Shown: piece after piece, positions 33,580-43,940 of the stretch
Layout of the letters: the number at the start of each line of letters is the position of its first letter
Numbering within the stretch: position 1 is the stretch's first letter
Assembly: GCA_944548615.1 (NCBI GenBank)
Contig: OX155954.1
Location: 6,692,924-6,756,923 of the forward strand
Origin: Micropterix aruncella
Taxonomy: Eukaryota > Arthropoda > Insecta > Lepidoptera > Micropterigidae
Length of the DNA: 64,000 nucleotides
Direction: 5' to 3'
Made by a program: the position numbers and the translations under genes
Notes under the pieces: model-generated
Databases searched by the model: none
Told to the model about the DNA's origin: nothing
The model's input: the letters and a program-made list of their open reading frames with translations, nothing else

Positions 33580-34460
33580 ATAATTGTCAAACTTTTATTT
33601 AGCAGTCAAGCTGTTCAAATTTACAAAAAAAAGAAAAATATATGTATATATATTTTTTTATCCTATTTTTTTTTTATCAAAATTGGTTGCTCGTACTGAC
33701 GGTGTATATTGTGTTTATTTTGTAGCTACATTTTTATTTACAACTAACTTTTACCTAATTTTTACTTTTTTTTCACTAATTTTTTATAACTAAATTTTTA
33801 AGCATAATTTTGTAACTACTTATTTTTAGGACATAGCGATTTGATTTTACTGTATGTAACTTTTGTTACGTTATTATTTTTAATAGACAAAAAAAATCTT
33901 GACTACTGCTGATGGTTACCAACCGTGGATGTGTCGTTTTAGCTCTATCGTATCCTATAGTATTCTAGATGTTAGGGGATTCCTAATGATACCTAATACA
34001 TTAAATAGGCAAAGATAAAAGAATTAATTTATAACAATTAACAGCTGGCGACCTTGCCGCTGTATGGAAATCATCATTTGCCAACCCTTGCTCTCAATAT
34101 TAACAACCCCACTTCAAAGAGAAACTAACCGCACACACTTCAGTTTGACAGAACATCGGCTAAAACTTAAGGAAACCCGAACTTCGACAGTTAACTACAG
34201 CTTAACAGAAACCTCAAATATTTTTCCTTGAGTCCTTTAACCTACGTGGCGTATTTGATTAATGCCAAAGTAAAACTTCTTGAAATCCGTCAAAATCCCA
34301 CTCTTATCATTATTGGCGGACATAAATTATGATCGAAAAATGGATTCATTCAACTATTTTACCAACTTTACAAATCGATGATACGGTCAACGATTATTGT
34401 ATAGTATTCTATAGTCATAATTTAGATATGTACATTCATCGACGCACAAAGGCAGGCTTG
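33580..34460. other. No gene recognised
   Basis: AT-rich DNA without supportable features. Confidence 0.45.
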
Positions 34461-34464
34461 GTAC

Positions 34465-35000
34465 ATTGCACCCCGAATGTACAACAAATTAGATGGACAC
34501 ATTAAATTATTAGATAACATTCCAAGTTTTAAAAATGCAATTAATAAATGGCTATTGGAGTTGGGGCGCTCTGGAACGGAGAGGGAATAGTTAATTGTGG
34601 TTTAATTTATTTAAAATATTTTAAGTACGAATGATTATCTATTGCTATTATTGTTATTCTTTTGTTATTATTATTATCAGCAAGAAAATATTTGGTTGCA
34701 AATATATTGTGTATATACAATATATAGAATATGTATTTTAAAACTACTTTAAATCTAATCTCTAATCTCTAGTAAGAACCTTTTAAAGTCAGCTCGCAAT
34801 CTTAAATCTAAAAAGTCTTAAATGACACATCTAGGGACAGGCGTAAGCCTAATAGTTAGATGTGTGTCGTGCCTCAGGTTGCACGGGTTTGAAGGGAATC
34901 AACTTGTCGCTTTATTTGACTAGAAAGTAATTGTTTTTCCTATGTAACCTTAGAAAATATATGTAATATTAAAATAAATGAAATAAATGAAAAACGTTTT
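34465..35000 (+). mobile_element. Non-LTR 3' fragment
   Basis: A short coding end (MYNKLDGHIKLLDNIPSFKN, then AINKWLLEL) matches the last residues of CR1-like ORF2. It is followed by an AT-rich 3' UTR ending near AAATAAATGAAATAAATGAA, a likely tail. It is 5' truncated. Confidence 0.5.
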
Positions 35001-35060
35001 TCGTGTCAGTCAAAAACCATTAAAACTAGTAAAGGTCTTTTCACGGTTTCATAGTCTCCG

Positions 35061-35300
35061 ATGGTTACAGAAATTCCTACCAGCTGGAGTGAAAAATTAT
35101 CTCGTGTATTGTCTTTCTTGGACTACGGCGACGTTTGGTACTTAGATGCTTGTGAATGTATTCTAGATATACTTAAAAAATTACAAAATCTCCACCGACA
35201 CTGCGATGTGTCGACCACATTACAAATACCGCAACAAACTGCAATGGCTAAAGATTCGTGAACATCTACAAATAGTATAACCCCACTATAACGTCCTTCA
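35061..35300 (+). pseudogene. Non-LTR RT C-terminal remnant with a frameshift
   Basis: LSRVLSFLDYGDVWYLDACE and ILKKLQNLH match the region (fDYcDvvY......l.kLQ..qN) after the RT domain. The match continues one frame over as HYKYRNKLQWLKIREHL. It has no RT core. Confidence 0.55.
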
Positions 35301-35589
35301 TAATCCCACTTCAGCTATGTATGTTATGCGACCCTTTACTCCCTTATCGATCCATGGTATTTCACTTTGATCTTTTTGCGCTCTCAATCCCATTACATCA
35401 GTCATTATCATATTCGTATTATCCATGCAGCCCTATTATGGATCCAGCTACCTACCCACGTCACAACCGCTTCATCGCCATTCACCTTCAAGGAGTCATT
35501 AAAATAAAACATCTCTCTCAACCAACCTATATTCTAGCCTTTTTCATCAAATCCCGTATTCATTTTCGCACCCAGATATTACTTTTTAC

Positions 35590-36260
35590 ACGACTGCCCA
35601 ACAAAAAAGGAGTGTAATGTGTTCAATGTTCATCTATGTAGGTTTTCCGTTTCTTTATTCCACTATAAATTCTAGTCAATGAACTGATTTAGAAGTGTGT
35701 GGTTTTGTTAGAATCGCTATGTCATCCCGGTGTCATAGGGTGCCTTAACTGTCCAAATATCAAGTAAGTAGTTGTCTAAATGTCCAAATATCAATAAATT
35801 ATGATAAATATATTGTGTTTAGTGCTAAATGAAAGGTCTGATTCAGTACATTCCGGAAATATACATATGAACCATAAATACATAAACCACAAATATTTTA
35901 TAAAACCCCGTAAAAAATATAATTATAAATACAATAGGTGACTTTCTGTAACGGCAGTCATGTTTTTTTTTAAATATATTTACACTGTTTTTTTTAATTC
36001 GTACATGTTTTGTATTTCGAAAATATATCATCATAAGGTACTTTAACTGTCCAAATATCAAGTAATTAGTTGTTTACATGTCCAAATGTCAATACATTAA
36101 CATATTTTAGTCGTGTTTAATGTCAAATGAATAGTCTGATTGAGTACATTATAGATGCATATATAGATAAATACATAAACCACAAAGATTTCATAAAGAA
36201 ACGGTAATAAAAATAATTATAAATACAATAGTTCACTTTCTGTAACGGCAGTCGTGTTTT
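35590..36260 (+). repeat. Dispersed repeat RptB, copy 2, with a partial tandem copy
   Basis: GACTGCCCAACAAAAAAGGA and GTCCAAATATCAAGTAAGTAG through GTCATGTTTTTTTTT form one RptB copy in plus orientation (about 35590-35970). ACTGTCCAAATATCAAGTAA at about 36047 starts a second, partial copy that runs to about 36262. It is non-coding. Confidence 0.7.
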
Positions 36261-36261
36261 T

Positions 36262-36980
36262 TATTCTTTTTAATATATTTATTTGTTTATCGATTTGTAT
36301 AACTTCAAAGCCAATTTACTTTAAAACTTCCTTTCGTTTCTGTAATGGTTGGCTGTAACATATCGTTGTGTAATGATAACCCAGCCCAAAATATATGTAA
36401 TGTAATATAATGTATTATGTATCTTTATTGTAAAATGCATCCGTAAAGATTCTATTCATTCAGACATTCATAGTTGAAATGACTTCATTTTATGTTTTTG
36501 TTATTCAACCTTTTTTTTGGATATTTCTCCTAAAACAATGCTATTTTAGCCAGAGTAAACGCACATTTTTTCATATGCATTATTTGCCACTCCACCTCTT
36601 TTCGCCGCGGAAATCGCACACTACATTAAACAGAATACACTTTCTCTAGCCACTTCCTCGAAAGAAAACATTATCGTAAGTAATTTTTAAATCCAGCTCT
36701 CCTGCAGCCTTATTCACACCCCCATTAAATTCTCTGGCAATGACAGCGCTGACGGCATAAAATTATTCACTGCTTTTACATACACTCTGTAGACTATGGC
36801 GGCGCTTTCTGTCCCTTGCCCGGGTACAATTCGAAATTTAAATGCCGCCGCTGAGTTATGGGAGGAAACTCTTGTTTTTGGTGTATTAATACGGTACGAA
36901 AAAGAGGGAAAAGTTTGTTTTGTATTTGTTTTTAGGGCCTTTTTTCGTCTTTTTACCCGTCTTTTTTCAACGAAGCTCCA
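36262..36980. other. No gene recognised
   Basis: A frame at 36796-36950 starts ATGGCGGCGCTTTC but shows no domain and is not called. Confidence 0.4.
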
Positions 36981-36989
36981 CACTGAAAA

Positions 36990-37640
36990 AAATCGTTTTA
37001 CTAAACAGTTTAGCTATTTCGCTTTTAACTGAAGTTTAGAAAATAGCACCTAAACTACGGCTAGATTATCAAACTCTGTTTAGTTGTGGTTACATTTTAT
37101 TTTTAGCTAAAATTTGGTTTTGTTACCAATTACTAAACGAATAGCAACTACTAACTAAACTGCGAATTTTAGCTAAAGTTCTGTACCCTTAGCTAAATAA
37201 CTTAGTTAAATGGGTGTAAACAAACATTCCAAAATGACCGTTACATTATTTAGCTGTATTAGCCAAACTTCAGTTAAACTAGCTGAAGTTTGTCTATTAA
37301 TAACTAAACTACAGATTTTACCTAAAGTTTGATAGGTAATAGCTATACTACTTAGGTATTCCAACTGACCCAATTCAGCTTTAGCTGGATTAGCTAAAGT
37401 TCTGTACCCTTAGCTAAATAACTTAGTTAAATGGGTGTAAACAAACATTCCAAAATGACCGTTACATTATTTAGCTGTATTAGCCAAACTTCAGTTAAAC
37501 TAGCTGAAGTTTGTCTATTAATAACTAAACTACAGATTTTACCTAAAGCTTGATAGGTAATACCTAAACTACTTAGGTATTCCAACTAAACACTTCAGCT
37601 CCCTTTGCCGAAGTTTATTTATCATTTGCTAAACAGTTCA
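36990..37640. repeat. Left subterminal repeat arm
   Basis: Many variants of AAACAGTTTAGCTA and AACTGAAGTTTAG occur in both orientations. A segment of about 200 bp is directly duplicated: TTAGCTAAAGTTCTGTACCC at about 37171 and again at about 37393, running nearly identically through ACAGATTTTACCTAAAG. Confidence 0.8.
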
Positions 37641-37653
37641 GCTAGTAGCTGAG

Positions 37654-37660
37654 TATATAA
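37654..37660 (+). promoter_or_regulatory. Candidate TATA box of the SAM-domain gene
   Basis: TATATAA lies in GAGTATATAAGCATG, about 400 bases before the ATG at 38057. An initiator-like CTCATTA occurs about 27 bases downstream. The sequence between this point and the ATG is GC-richer than its surroundings, as expected for a 5' UTR. Confidence 0.4.
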
Positions 37661-38056
37661 GCATGATTTTCTTTTGGCGGCTCATTATTCCTAGGCATTA
37701 CAAGTGAATAAACGTGAGAGACGTCGTATGTACTACGTATTTCGACCGTTTGGTTGTCGCACGTCGCGTCGCCAAAAAGTGGGAGACGAAGAAGAACGGG
37801 TCGGTCGTTCGATCCGGTTATTTGCTTGACACAGCCAGTCAGTGAGAACCACAGACACGCGGAAATTGGCGACAGCATCGCGGCGACGTTCATTCGACTA
37901 CATTTCAAGAAATCGCGAATCGCGAGGCGTTTCGGCGGAAACGCGTGAAATATTTCGCCGGCACGTTTGTGACTGTAAAACCGTGCAGCATGCTCGGAGA
38001 ACAAGCCTCGAAGCAAATCGAACGATAGGCAAAATCTTGTGTTGTTGTGATTCAAA

Positions 38057-40525
38057 ATGGCGGACCAATCGGGGGAGGACCTACTGGATTCTTGGGGAAT
38101 GTCAAAATATAAGGACAATTTTAAAAGTAAGTACTTCCTAAGTCTTTTATAAATATTCCTTTTAGCATACTATTCTGTGTTTTCGCGTTCCATTCTTTAA
38201 CGTCACCCGACTATATTCACCACGCTGATTCCGAATCTGCAAAATCTTTATTCGGTGTCAATAAATAAGCGAGAAATAGGCAGTAAAGCGTCAAACCCAT
38301 ACATTTCAGTAGGTTTGGTTAGTTTTTTACTTTCCCGGGTACCACTGGTAGGGAAAGTATTGTGATCGTGCGGGAAAAAAAATTAGATAACGACGGATAT
38401 ATCCATTTTGAGACCCCAAGACGATTAACCCTTGGAGTAAATGGGTATTTTCATGGATGCATCTGTCTCTTTTGCAGGATTTTCGGCGACATCGACCTTA
38501 AAGTACTATAACTACGAAACTACTACACCAATCATAAAAAGAACAACTGCACAAGGATTGCATTGAAATTTCGAATATAGAATATTGAAATATCATTTTG
38601 TAAAACAATTAGATAATTATGAATAAATATGAGAACGTCAAAGAAGTGAAAAAAACGCGGAACCAGATCTGGTCGTATCATACTCAACGGATAATTGTTT
38701 CAGAACCAGATTTGGTCGTATCATACTCAAGGGGGACCATTTCCAGAAAAATCTCTCACGATACTGCCGAGCCGTTGAACCGATTGATTTGAAATTTAGT
38801 ATATAGGCATAGTCTCACCTGGAATGCACCCATTAGTTTTTGGCTGTCAACTGTCAAACCAAACTGTCACTGTTAAAAATTGACAGTAGCTATATCTCAC
38901 CGAAAATTACTTGTGATATATCATTTTTTTATTAAAAAAATAGGTTTGTTTTTTATAGGCTTTTATAATTTCACCTGTAGGTATGTACCTCACTAAGTTA
39001 CTTTTCTGACGACTCAGCTTACATTATTTTACCTTTATTCTAGAGGAAGGTGTCACGTTGGAGGCGCTGCATGTTCTATCCAAGGACCACATTAATCGTC
39101 TCGTGCCGCCCGTCGGAGATAATGCGCTTTTCGAAGCTCATATAAGGGGATTGAAATTAGGAGTCTTATCCACCTCTGAATCATTGGTAAGTTATCAGTT
39201 GTAGTTATAGTGGATATTTGTAATTTTTCTTTATAACCATTTTTTCGTCTTCTTTGGTATCAGCCATTTTTACACTTACGACTTGGAATCGGTTTACATA
39301 CCTACACAGAATGCTCTCTGATTATGGTAATGTTTTCGGTTACACGGTATAACTTTATTGAAAATTGTACTGTGTACGGGGTACCCAAATTGTACTCAGA
39401 GTACAATATTTGAGTACTTGTACTCGGGTACTGCCCAGCTCTGCACATAACTGAAAACATTGCCATAATGTGGAACAGCGGTAAAAGCCTTAGCAAATAT
39501 ATATATATGTATCAATCTTATTAAAGAAATTAATATGTGTAAGTACCTACCTAGACTGCATGCTTATTATTTACACCGTGATATCCTGGCCTGGTAGCAA
39601 CATGTCAATGTCAAGCCACAAGAGCACAACTCACTCCTCTAACCTAGTTTAATCAGTGGCATGTTTAGATCGATTCATTAAACAAGACCCTTGGAAGGAA
39701 TGCGGCTTTTTGTTTGTTCTAGCGGCACGTTCCGATGAAGCAGCATTCCTTCCGAGGCTCATCTTTAATTGAATTGAAGTTAATTTAAAGCCAATAATTT
39801 ACTTGAGTTTCCAGCTTAAATATTTTTTTTACTTATGTTTTTAATTTGCTTTGTTTCCGAACAGCTTGCCAAGTGACAAGCTTATTATGTTATACAAATA
39901 AAAGATTAGGGAAAAATATTTCATATCAAATATTGCCTTTCAGGAACAGCCACAAGGACTTCCGCCAGTGACAGAGAATGTCTCTGATATATCCATTTCA
40001 AACTTACTAGTATTGGATGATTCTCTATTTGGCAATGTTCGATCACCAATTTCATCGGGCACCCAAGACAGTGTGGTAGCGACGGCAGGGGCGTACCGCA
40101 CCCACGTTTTAGATCCCGAACCGAGCTGGCAAAAATTACGCAACAATCTGAAATCTACAAATGAAGGGAAATCACTGCTTATGCAGTTTGAAGACGTCGG
40201 ATTGTTGGACAACTCGGCGAGAAGAAGACTCTGCAATTTCATCATAAGTCACACAATACTTACCGAGGATGTAGATGATTTAGGAGGTGTTACTTTCATG
40301 GTAATTAGAAATATTTATATGTATAGCGACGAAAGGGTAATTTTTGAATGTGCTACGTTTAATACATTGGAATTTGATGATCATTTTAATAGCTTTGAAG
40401 TTGCGGTTCCCGATAATGAGAAAAAAAAAATAATTTTCTATGATTCACTTGCATGCCATGTTCCAAATAATATTACAATCTTGTCTAGCGGGCAGAGATT
40501 TATAACACTAAGATCTCAGTTGTAA
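38057..40525 (+). CDS. SAM-domain protein encoded inside the CACTG element (3 exons)
   Basis: The coding join is 38057-38126, 39044-39186 and 39944-40525, giving 264 codons. Splice borders are AAA|GTAAGT, TTCTAG|AG, TTG|GTAAGT and CTTTCAG|GA. The ATG has a strong context (CAAAATGGC). Residues about 8-61, over exons 1-2, form a SAM domain: LLDSWGMSKYKDNFK, TLEALHVLSKDHINRLVPPV, ALFEAHIRGLKL. SAM domains mediate protein or RNA contacts. Exon 3 is Ser/Asp-rich, then has a helical block (WQKLRNNL...LLMQFEDVGLL...RRRLCNFIISHTIL) and a beta-rich end (IFYDSLACHVPNNITIL...FITLRSQL), neither assigned to a family. A GTAATT at 40299 could be an alternative donor. No stop or frameshift interrupts the frame. 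It may belong to the transposon or be captured. Confidence 0.65.
38127..39043 (+). other. Intron 1 of the SAM-domain gene
   Basis: GTAAGT..TCTAG. The intron contains a hairpin (TACTTTCCC / GGGAAAGTA at 38328-38361) and two similar phrases, AACCAGATCTGGTCGTATCA and AACCAGATTTGGTCGTATCA, about 42 bases apart. Confidence 0.6.
39187..39943 (+). other. Intron 2 of the SAM-domain gene, with a palindromic insertion
   Basis: GTAAGT..TTTCAG. A foldback sequence at about 39322-39472 has the arms TTATGGTAATGTTTTCGGTTA and its mirror (ATAACTGAAAACATTGCCATAA), with several GTACTC-type words inside. Confidence 0.6.
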
Positions 40526-40840
40526 TTTAAAGGTGTGCATGTTTCGAATCACATAATTATTGTATTGTCTTACCAGAGCAAAATAATAGCGAGCAACAAC
40601 TTTTTCTGTGAATAATATGTTTGTTGCACTTCCAGATTGTTTGGTGTTATGATATGAAGACTCTGTGGCCGACAAGCTTCATTTCTGACGTCCGATGAAC
40701 CTTGTAAAATTTAAACTGCCCTTTGCTAGCACAAATTCTAAAAAATAATTTGATAAGGTCCCCGGACGTCAGAAATGAAACATGTCGACCGTACGTAAAG
40801 TTGCCGATTGAATTTGTAATACAAGGTATGCAAAAAGATG

Positions 40841-41215
40841 TACTGATTTCATTCGACCTTTCATAACAAACCGCTTTTACATACTGTACATCAATATTAT
40901 TAATGTTTTTAAGTTTACGCTGTTATTTGTTATTATGTAATATTTTAATTTTAGGGATTACGGAATTGTACTGATTTCATTCGACCTTTCATAACAAACC
41001 GCTTTTACATACTGAACATAAATATTATTAATGTTTTTAAGTTTACGCTGTTCTTTGGCATTATGTAATATTTTAATTTTAGGAATTACGGAATTGTACT
41101 GATTTCATTCGACCTTTCATAACAAATCGCTTTTACATACTGTACATAAATATTATTAATGTTTTTAAGTTTACGCTGTTATTTGGCATTATGTAATATT
41201 TTAATTTTAGGGACT
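40841..41215. repeat. Tandem array, 3 x 128 bp
   Basis: TACTGATTTCATTCGACCTT begins at 40841, 40969 and 41097, an exact 128-bp period. Each unit ends in TATTTTAATTTTAGG, which resembles a splice acceptor. It lies downstream of the SAM gene inside the CACTG element. Confidence 0.9.
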
Positions 41216-41452
41216 ATCAGTGTATTTGATTCACATAAGTCGACGTTTCGCCTGCTATATCACAGGCTTCATCAGGTACCAGAGTACGTGCACCGGGGTG
41301 TATCTGGTGCCCGTTGTACCAAACATCAAACTAAGTTGGAAGTTAGGTACAATGGGCACCAGACGTCTGCTCCAGGAATTCCCGTGGTTCCTGATGAAGG
41401 CTTTGACGTAGCAGGCGAAACGTCGACTTATGCAAGTTAAATCCACTGTTAA
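41213..41452. repeat. Foldback element with CGAAACGTCGAC arms
   Basis: The left arm GGACTATCAGTGTATTTGAT, CATAAGTCGACGTTTCGCCTGC and GGCTTCATCAGG is mirrored by CCTGATGAAGGC, GCAGGCGAAACGTCGACTTATG and AAATCCACTGTTAATCC. An inner hairpin pairs TGGTGCCCGTTGTACC with GGTACAATGGGCACCA. In the left arm's complement, CTGATGA, a GCCTG/CAGGC stem and GAAACGTC occur in hammerhead-like order. It looks like a later insertion into the CACTG element. Confidence 0.75.
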
Positions 41453-41624
41453 TCCGTAAAATAAAAGAAGTGAGCATTGTGATTGTATAAAACGGCTATA
41501 TATGTGTAGGCGGAGCATCGTGTTCTAATTACACGACATATCGGCACCTTTCTGTAATAATGTGAGTTAAAAAAATAAATACAACTAAATGTTTATTTTC
41601 TTTGATTTCAGTCTCCTCAGCTGA

Positions 41625-41865
41625 AAGCAACGAAACGTCTAGTGAGATGTAGCCAACAAGTGAATTTTGAGCCCTCACTTACAGGCCTACTCGCTATTGT
41701 GGGCGAGTAAGCTTGATACAGTAGTGCCCAGCTGAGAGTTCCCATCTGCTGATGTAGTAAGGACATAAAATATGTCCTTACTACATCAGCCAATAGGAAT
41801 TCTCAGTTGGACAGTACTGTATGTGGGGCCCAGTTCATTTGGCTACATCTTACTAGATGTTTAGT
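41625..41865. repeat. Foldback element with CGAAACGTCTAG arm
   Basis: The outer arms ACGTCTAGTGAGATGTAGCC and GGCTACATCTTACTAGATGT and the inner arms TGATGTAGTAAGGACATA / TATGTCCTTACTACATCA form a long hairpin. The word CGAAACGTC at one edge is shared with the foldbacks at 4.7-5.2 and 41.2 kb. Confidence 0.75.
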
Positions 41866-41869
41866 TGTT

Positions 41870-42470
41870 TTCAGCTAAACAGCGTAGCTGTGAAACCCAA
41901 ACAATTTAGGTACACTTACAAACGTAGTTTAGCTACGTATAACTGAACAGTTTGGCTATCTACTAATAAACACTTTAGCTATGTATTACTGAACACTTTA
42001 GCTATCTATTACTGTACACTTTAGCTATCTTCTACTGAACAGTTTAGCTACCCACTACTGAACAGTTTGGCTATCTACTACTAAACACTTTACCTATGTA
42101 TTACTGAACACTTTAGCTATCTATTACTGAACACTTAGCTATCTATTACTGAACACTTTAGCTATCTATTACTGTACACTTTAGCTATCTTCTACTGAAG
42201 TTTAGCTACCCACTACTGAACAGTTTGGCTATCTACTACTTTAGCTACTATACTTACTACTACAATATCTACTACTTACTACTACACTTTAGCTATGTAT
42301 TACTGAACACTTTAGCTATCTATTACTGAACACTTTAGCTATCTATTACTGTACACTGTAGCTATCTACTACTGAACAGTTTATCTATCTGCTACTGAAC
42401 AGTTTTGTAAAATTTTAGCTCTTTTCGTTTAGCTGTGGTACCTAATTGTTTAGGTGTCACCACAGCAGCT
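41870..42470. repeat. Right subterminal array of the CACTG element, 26-bp units
   Basis: It is built of degenerate units of about 25-26 bp like ACTTTAGCTATCTATTACTG followed by AACAC, some with CAGTTTAGCTACC variants. There are roughly 18-20 units plus higher-order duplication of a block of about 200 bp. All units share TTTAGCTA with the left arm. Confidence 0.85.
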
Positions 42471-42532
42471 AAACTGTTTTGTAATTATTTACTGAATCTT
42501 CGGTAACTAGTTACAAAACAGTTTTTTCAGTG

Positions 42533-42927
42533 CACCACTTTTGTCTTTTAAATAACCTTTTTACTTTCCTGGCAGAGTTTTGTGAACGCGCAAAAATGTT
42601 TTTTGAGATGAAGACGGATATATACATTTTAACCCCCCCCCCCCCCCCTCCCCCCCCCCCGAGACGATTAAGACCATTTCCAGACTGAAGTCTGTCTGTG
42701 AGTCTGTGTGTATTGAATGTCCACGATAGCACCTAAACGCGTCATTCCATTAAGCTGAAATTTGGCATGTAGGCTTCATTTGGTCATGGTAAGAGTTCAA
42801 AAGATTGTGGTTGAAATCGCTCCACCTTTTTTTATTTGTTATAATTGTAATTTGTTCGCTTAAAGTTGCGAGCGGCCAATGAAATCTGTTACGGCGTAAC
42901 TATGTCACTGCGCACTACTACCTATTT
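42533..42927. other. No gene recognised; poly-C tract
   Basis: 42632-42660 is a C-rich run (C18 TC C10-like). The rest is interspersed-repeat-like (GCTGAAATTTGGCATGTAGG). Confidence 0.45.
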
Positions 42928-42928
42928 C

Positions 42929-43556
42929 GGGGGTTACACGCTCAGTCTGGCGTCAGTCTGGTCAACAGTCTGGTAAATACTGATGCCAGACTGAGCGTCT
43001 AACCCACTTACTGATGGACTGACACCAGACTGACGGATTTTTAAATATTTTTATAATTTTCGTCAGTCTGGTAAATACTGATGCCAGACTGATAGTGTAA
43101 ACGTTTCATCAGTCTGGCCAGCTTCAGTCAGTTATGGATTTCCTCATGCAGGTGGTCTTGTTTGATCAAGTATGGCTTAACCATTTCCAATAGATTGTCA
43201 AAACACGCATCTTTTATCCGATAATAATTTTCGTAGTCATATTCTTCCCCAGAATCTCTTATTTCATTTAATAAGTTGTGCGTGTAAAAATCTCTTCTCA
43301 GTAGCCACGATTTAACCCACCATTTCCGTTTTACTTGTTTTTTTGCAGTTAGAGCTATTATTATAGCAATACAAGCTTTTTTTCTGCAATCCATTCTCTC
43401 TTTTGAAGTGTTATCTGGACGACGTTTTTGAGGTGATGATGGCAGACTGATGCCAGACTGAGCGTGTAACAGGGTGTACCGGGTGTTTCGACTATCAGTT
43501 TACCATCATTCCAGACTGATGGACCAGACTGACGCCAGACTGAGCGTGTAACCCCC
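42929..43556. mobile_element. PIF/Harbinger-type deletion derivative, second family
   Basis: The terminal inverted repeats GGGGGTTACACGCTCAGTCT then GGCGTCAGTCTGGTC (left) and their mirror ending GTGTAACCCCCC (right) are about 35 bp and near perfect. Words of CAGTCTGG / CCAGACTG repeat in both orientations inside each arm. The interior retains a minus-strand transposase fragment (43128-43394). The target duplication is unclear. Confidence 0.7.
43128..43394 (-). pseudogene. Harbinger transposase N-terminal fragment, second family
   Basis: The minus-strand translation contains KRKWWVKSWLLRRDFYTHNL, then a NEIRDSGEEYDYENYYRI segment and FDNLLEMVKPYLIKQD. This is the N-terminal region of a HARBI1-like transposase (K..WWVr.wl.rR...g....ll.el..ed...y.n..Rm....fd.Ll..v.p.i...D). 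It ends before the catalytic DDE region, where the inverted-repeat arm begins, so this is an internal deletion product. It is a different family from the fragment at 1714-1880. Confidence 0.7.
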
Positions 43557-43849
43557 CAATATGAACCGCGGCTGCGCTTCGTGTCTTTGCTCAGACGCCG
43601 ACGTGCGCTTATAAGCTTTATCGATTATCCGCTATGTGGCGTTACGCTACTACGCAAATAGTTTGATTTTGCTCGGAATAAAATGAAATGTTGTGTATGG
43701 TTATAAATTAAAATGTTGTTTAATAAGATAACGCATCTTACAACGTTCCTATGACAGTTACTGTGATTCTTGGAAATCTTGCCGGGAAAATCTTGGGTTA
43801 CACAAAAGATTTTCTATTTTTGTTAATGCTTTTTTCCCTTTTTTTGCAG

Positions 43850-43940
43850 GATGGAAGATACTATCCGTACATTAATGCAGTACAAAACCAGGACGGAAGT
43901 TTTGAAGCAGGAAAAGTCATCTCTGAGTGCCGCTCTAGAG
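43850..43940 (+). CDS. Candidate internal exon of a coiled-coil protein
   Basis: The acceptor has an ideal pyrimidine tract (CTTTTTTCCCTTTTTTTGCAG) and the donor is GAG|GTGAGTAAA. The 91-nt exon is open in one frame as MEDTIRTLMQYKTRTEVLKQ and continues EKSSLSAALE, a charged heptad-like helix typical of coiled-coil proteins such as golgins. I cannot name the gene. Splice signals and amino-acid composition together make this the best host-exon candidate in the window. Confidence 0.5.

Larger units (their letters stand above)
36981..42532. mobile_element. CACTG-ended DNA transposon (CACTA/EnSpm-like) carrying a SAM-domain gene
   Basis: The left end reads CACTGAAAAAAATCGTTTTA and the right end on the minus strand CACTGAAAAAACTGTTTTGT. 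CA lies outside both ends and may be a 2-bp target duplication. Both arms are rich in short repeats based on AGTTTAGCTA (36990-37640 and 41870-42470). Short CACT(A/G) termini plus repetitive subterminal arms are hallmarks of CACTA/EnSpm transposons. The interior holds a TATA-type promoter and an intact three-exon gene (38057-40525), a 3 x 128-bp array and two later foldback insertions. No transposase was recognised, so the superfamily is an inference. Confidence 0.6.

Noticed and set aside
37642..38118. 158-codon open frame on the minus strand
   Set aside because: It lies antisense over the promoter and exon 1 of the SAM-domain gene. It has no domain, and the sense strand has a better splice and codon explanation.
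41940..42410. CRISPR-like direct repeats
   Set aside because: The units are contiguous degenerate monomers of about 26 bp without unique spacers, inside a eukaryotic transposon arm.
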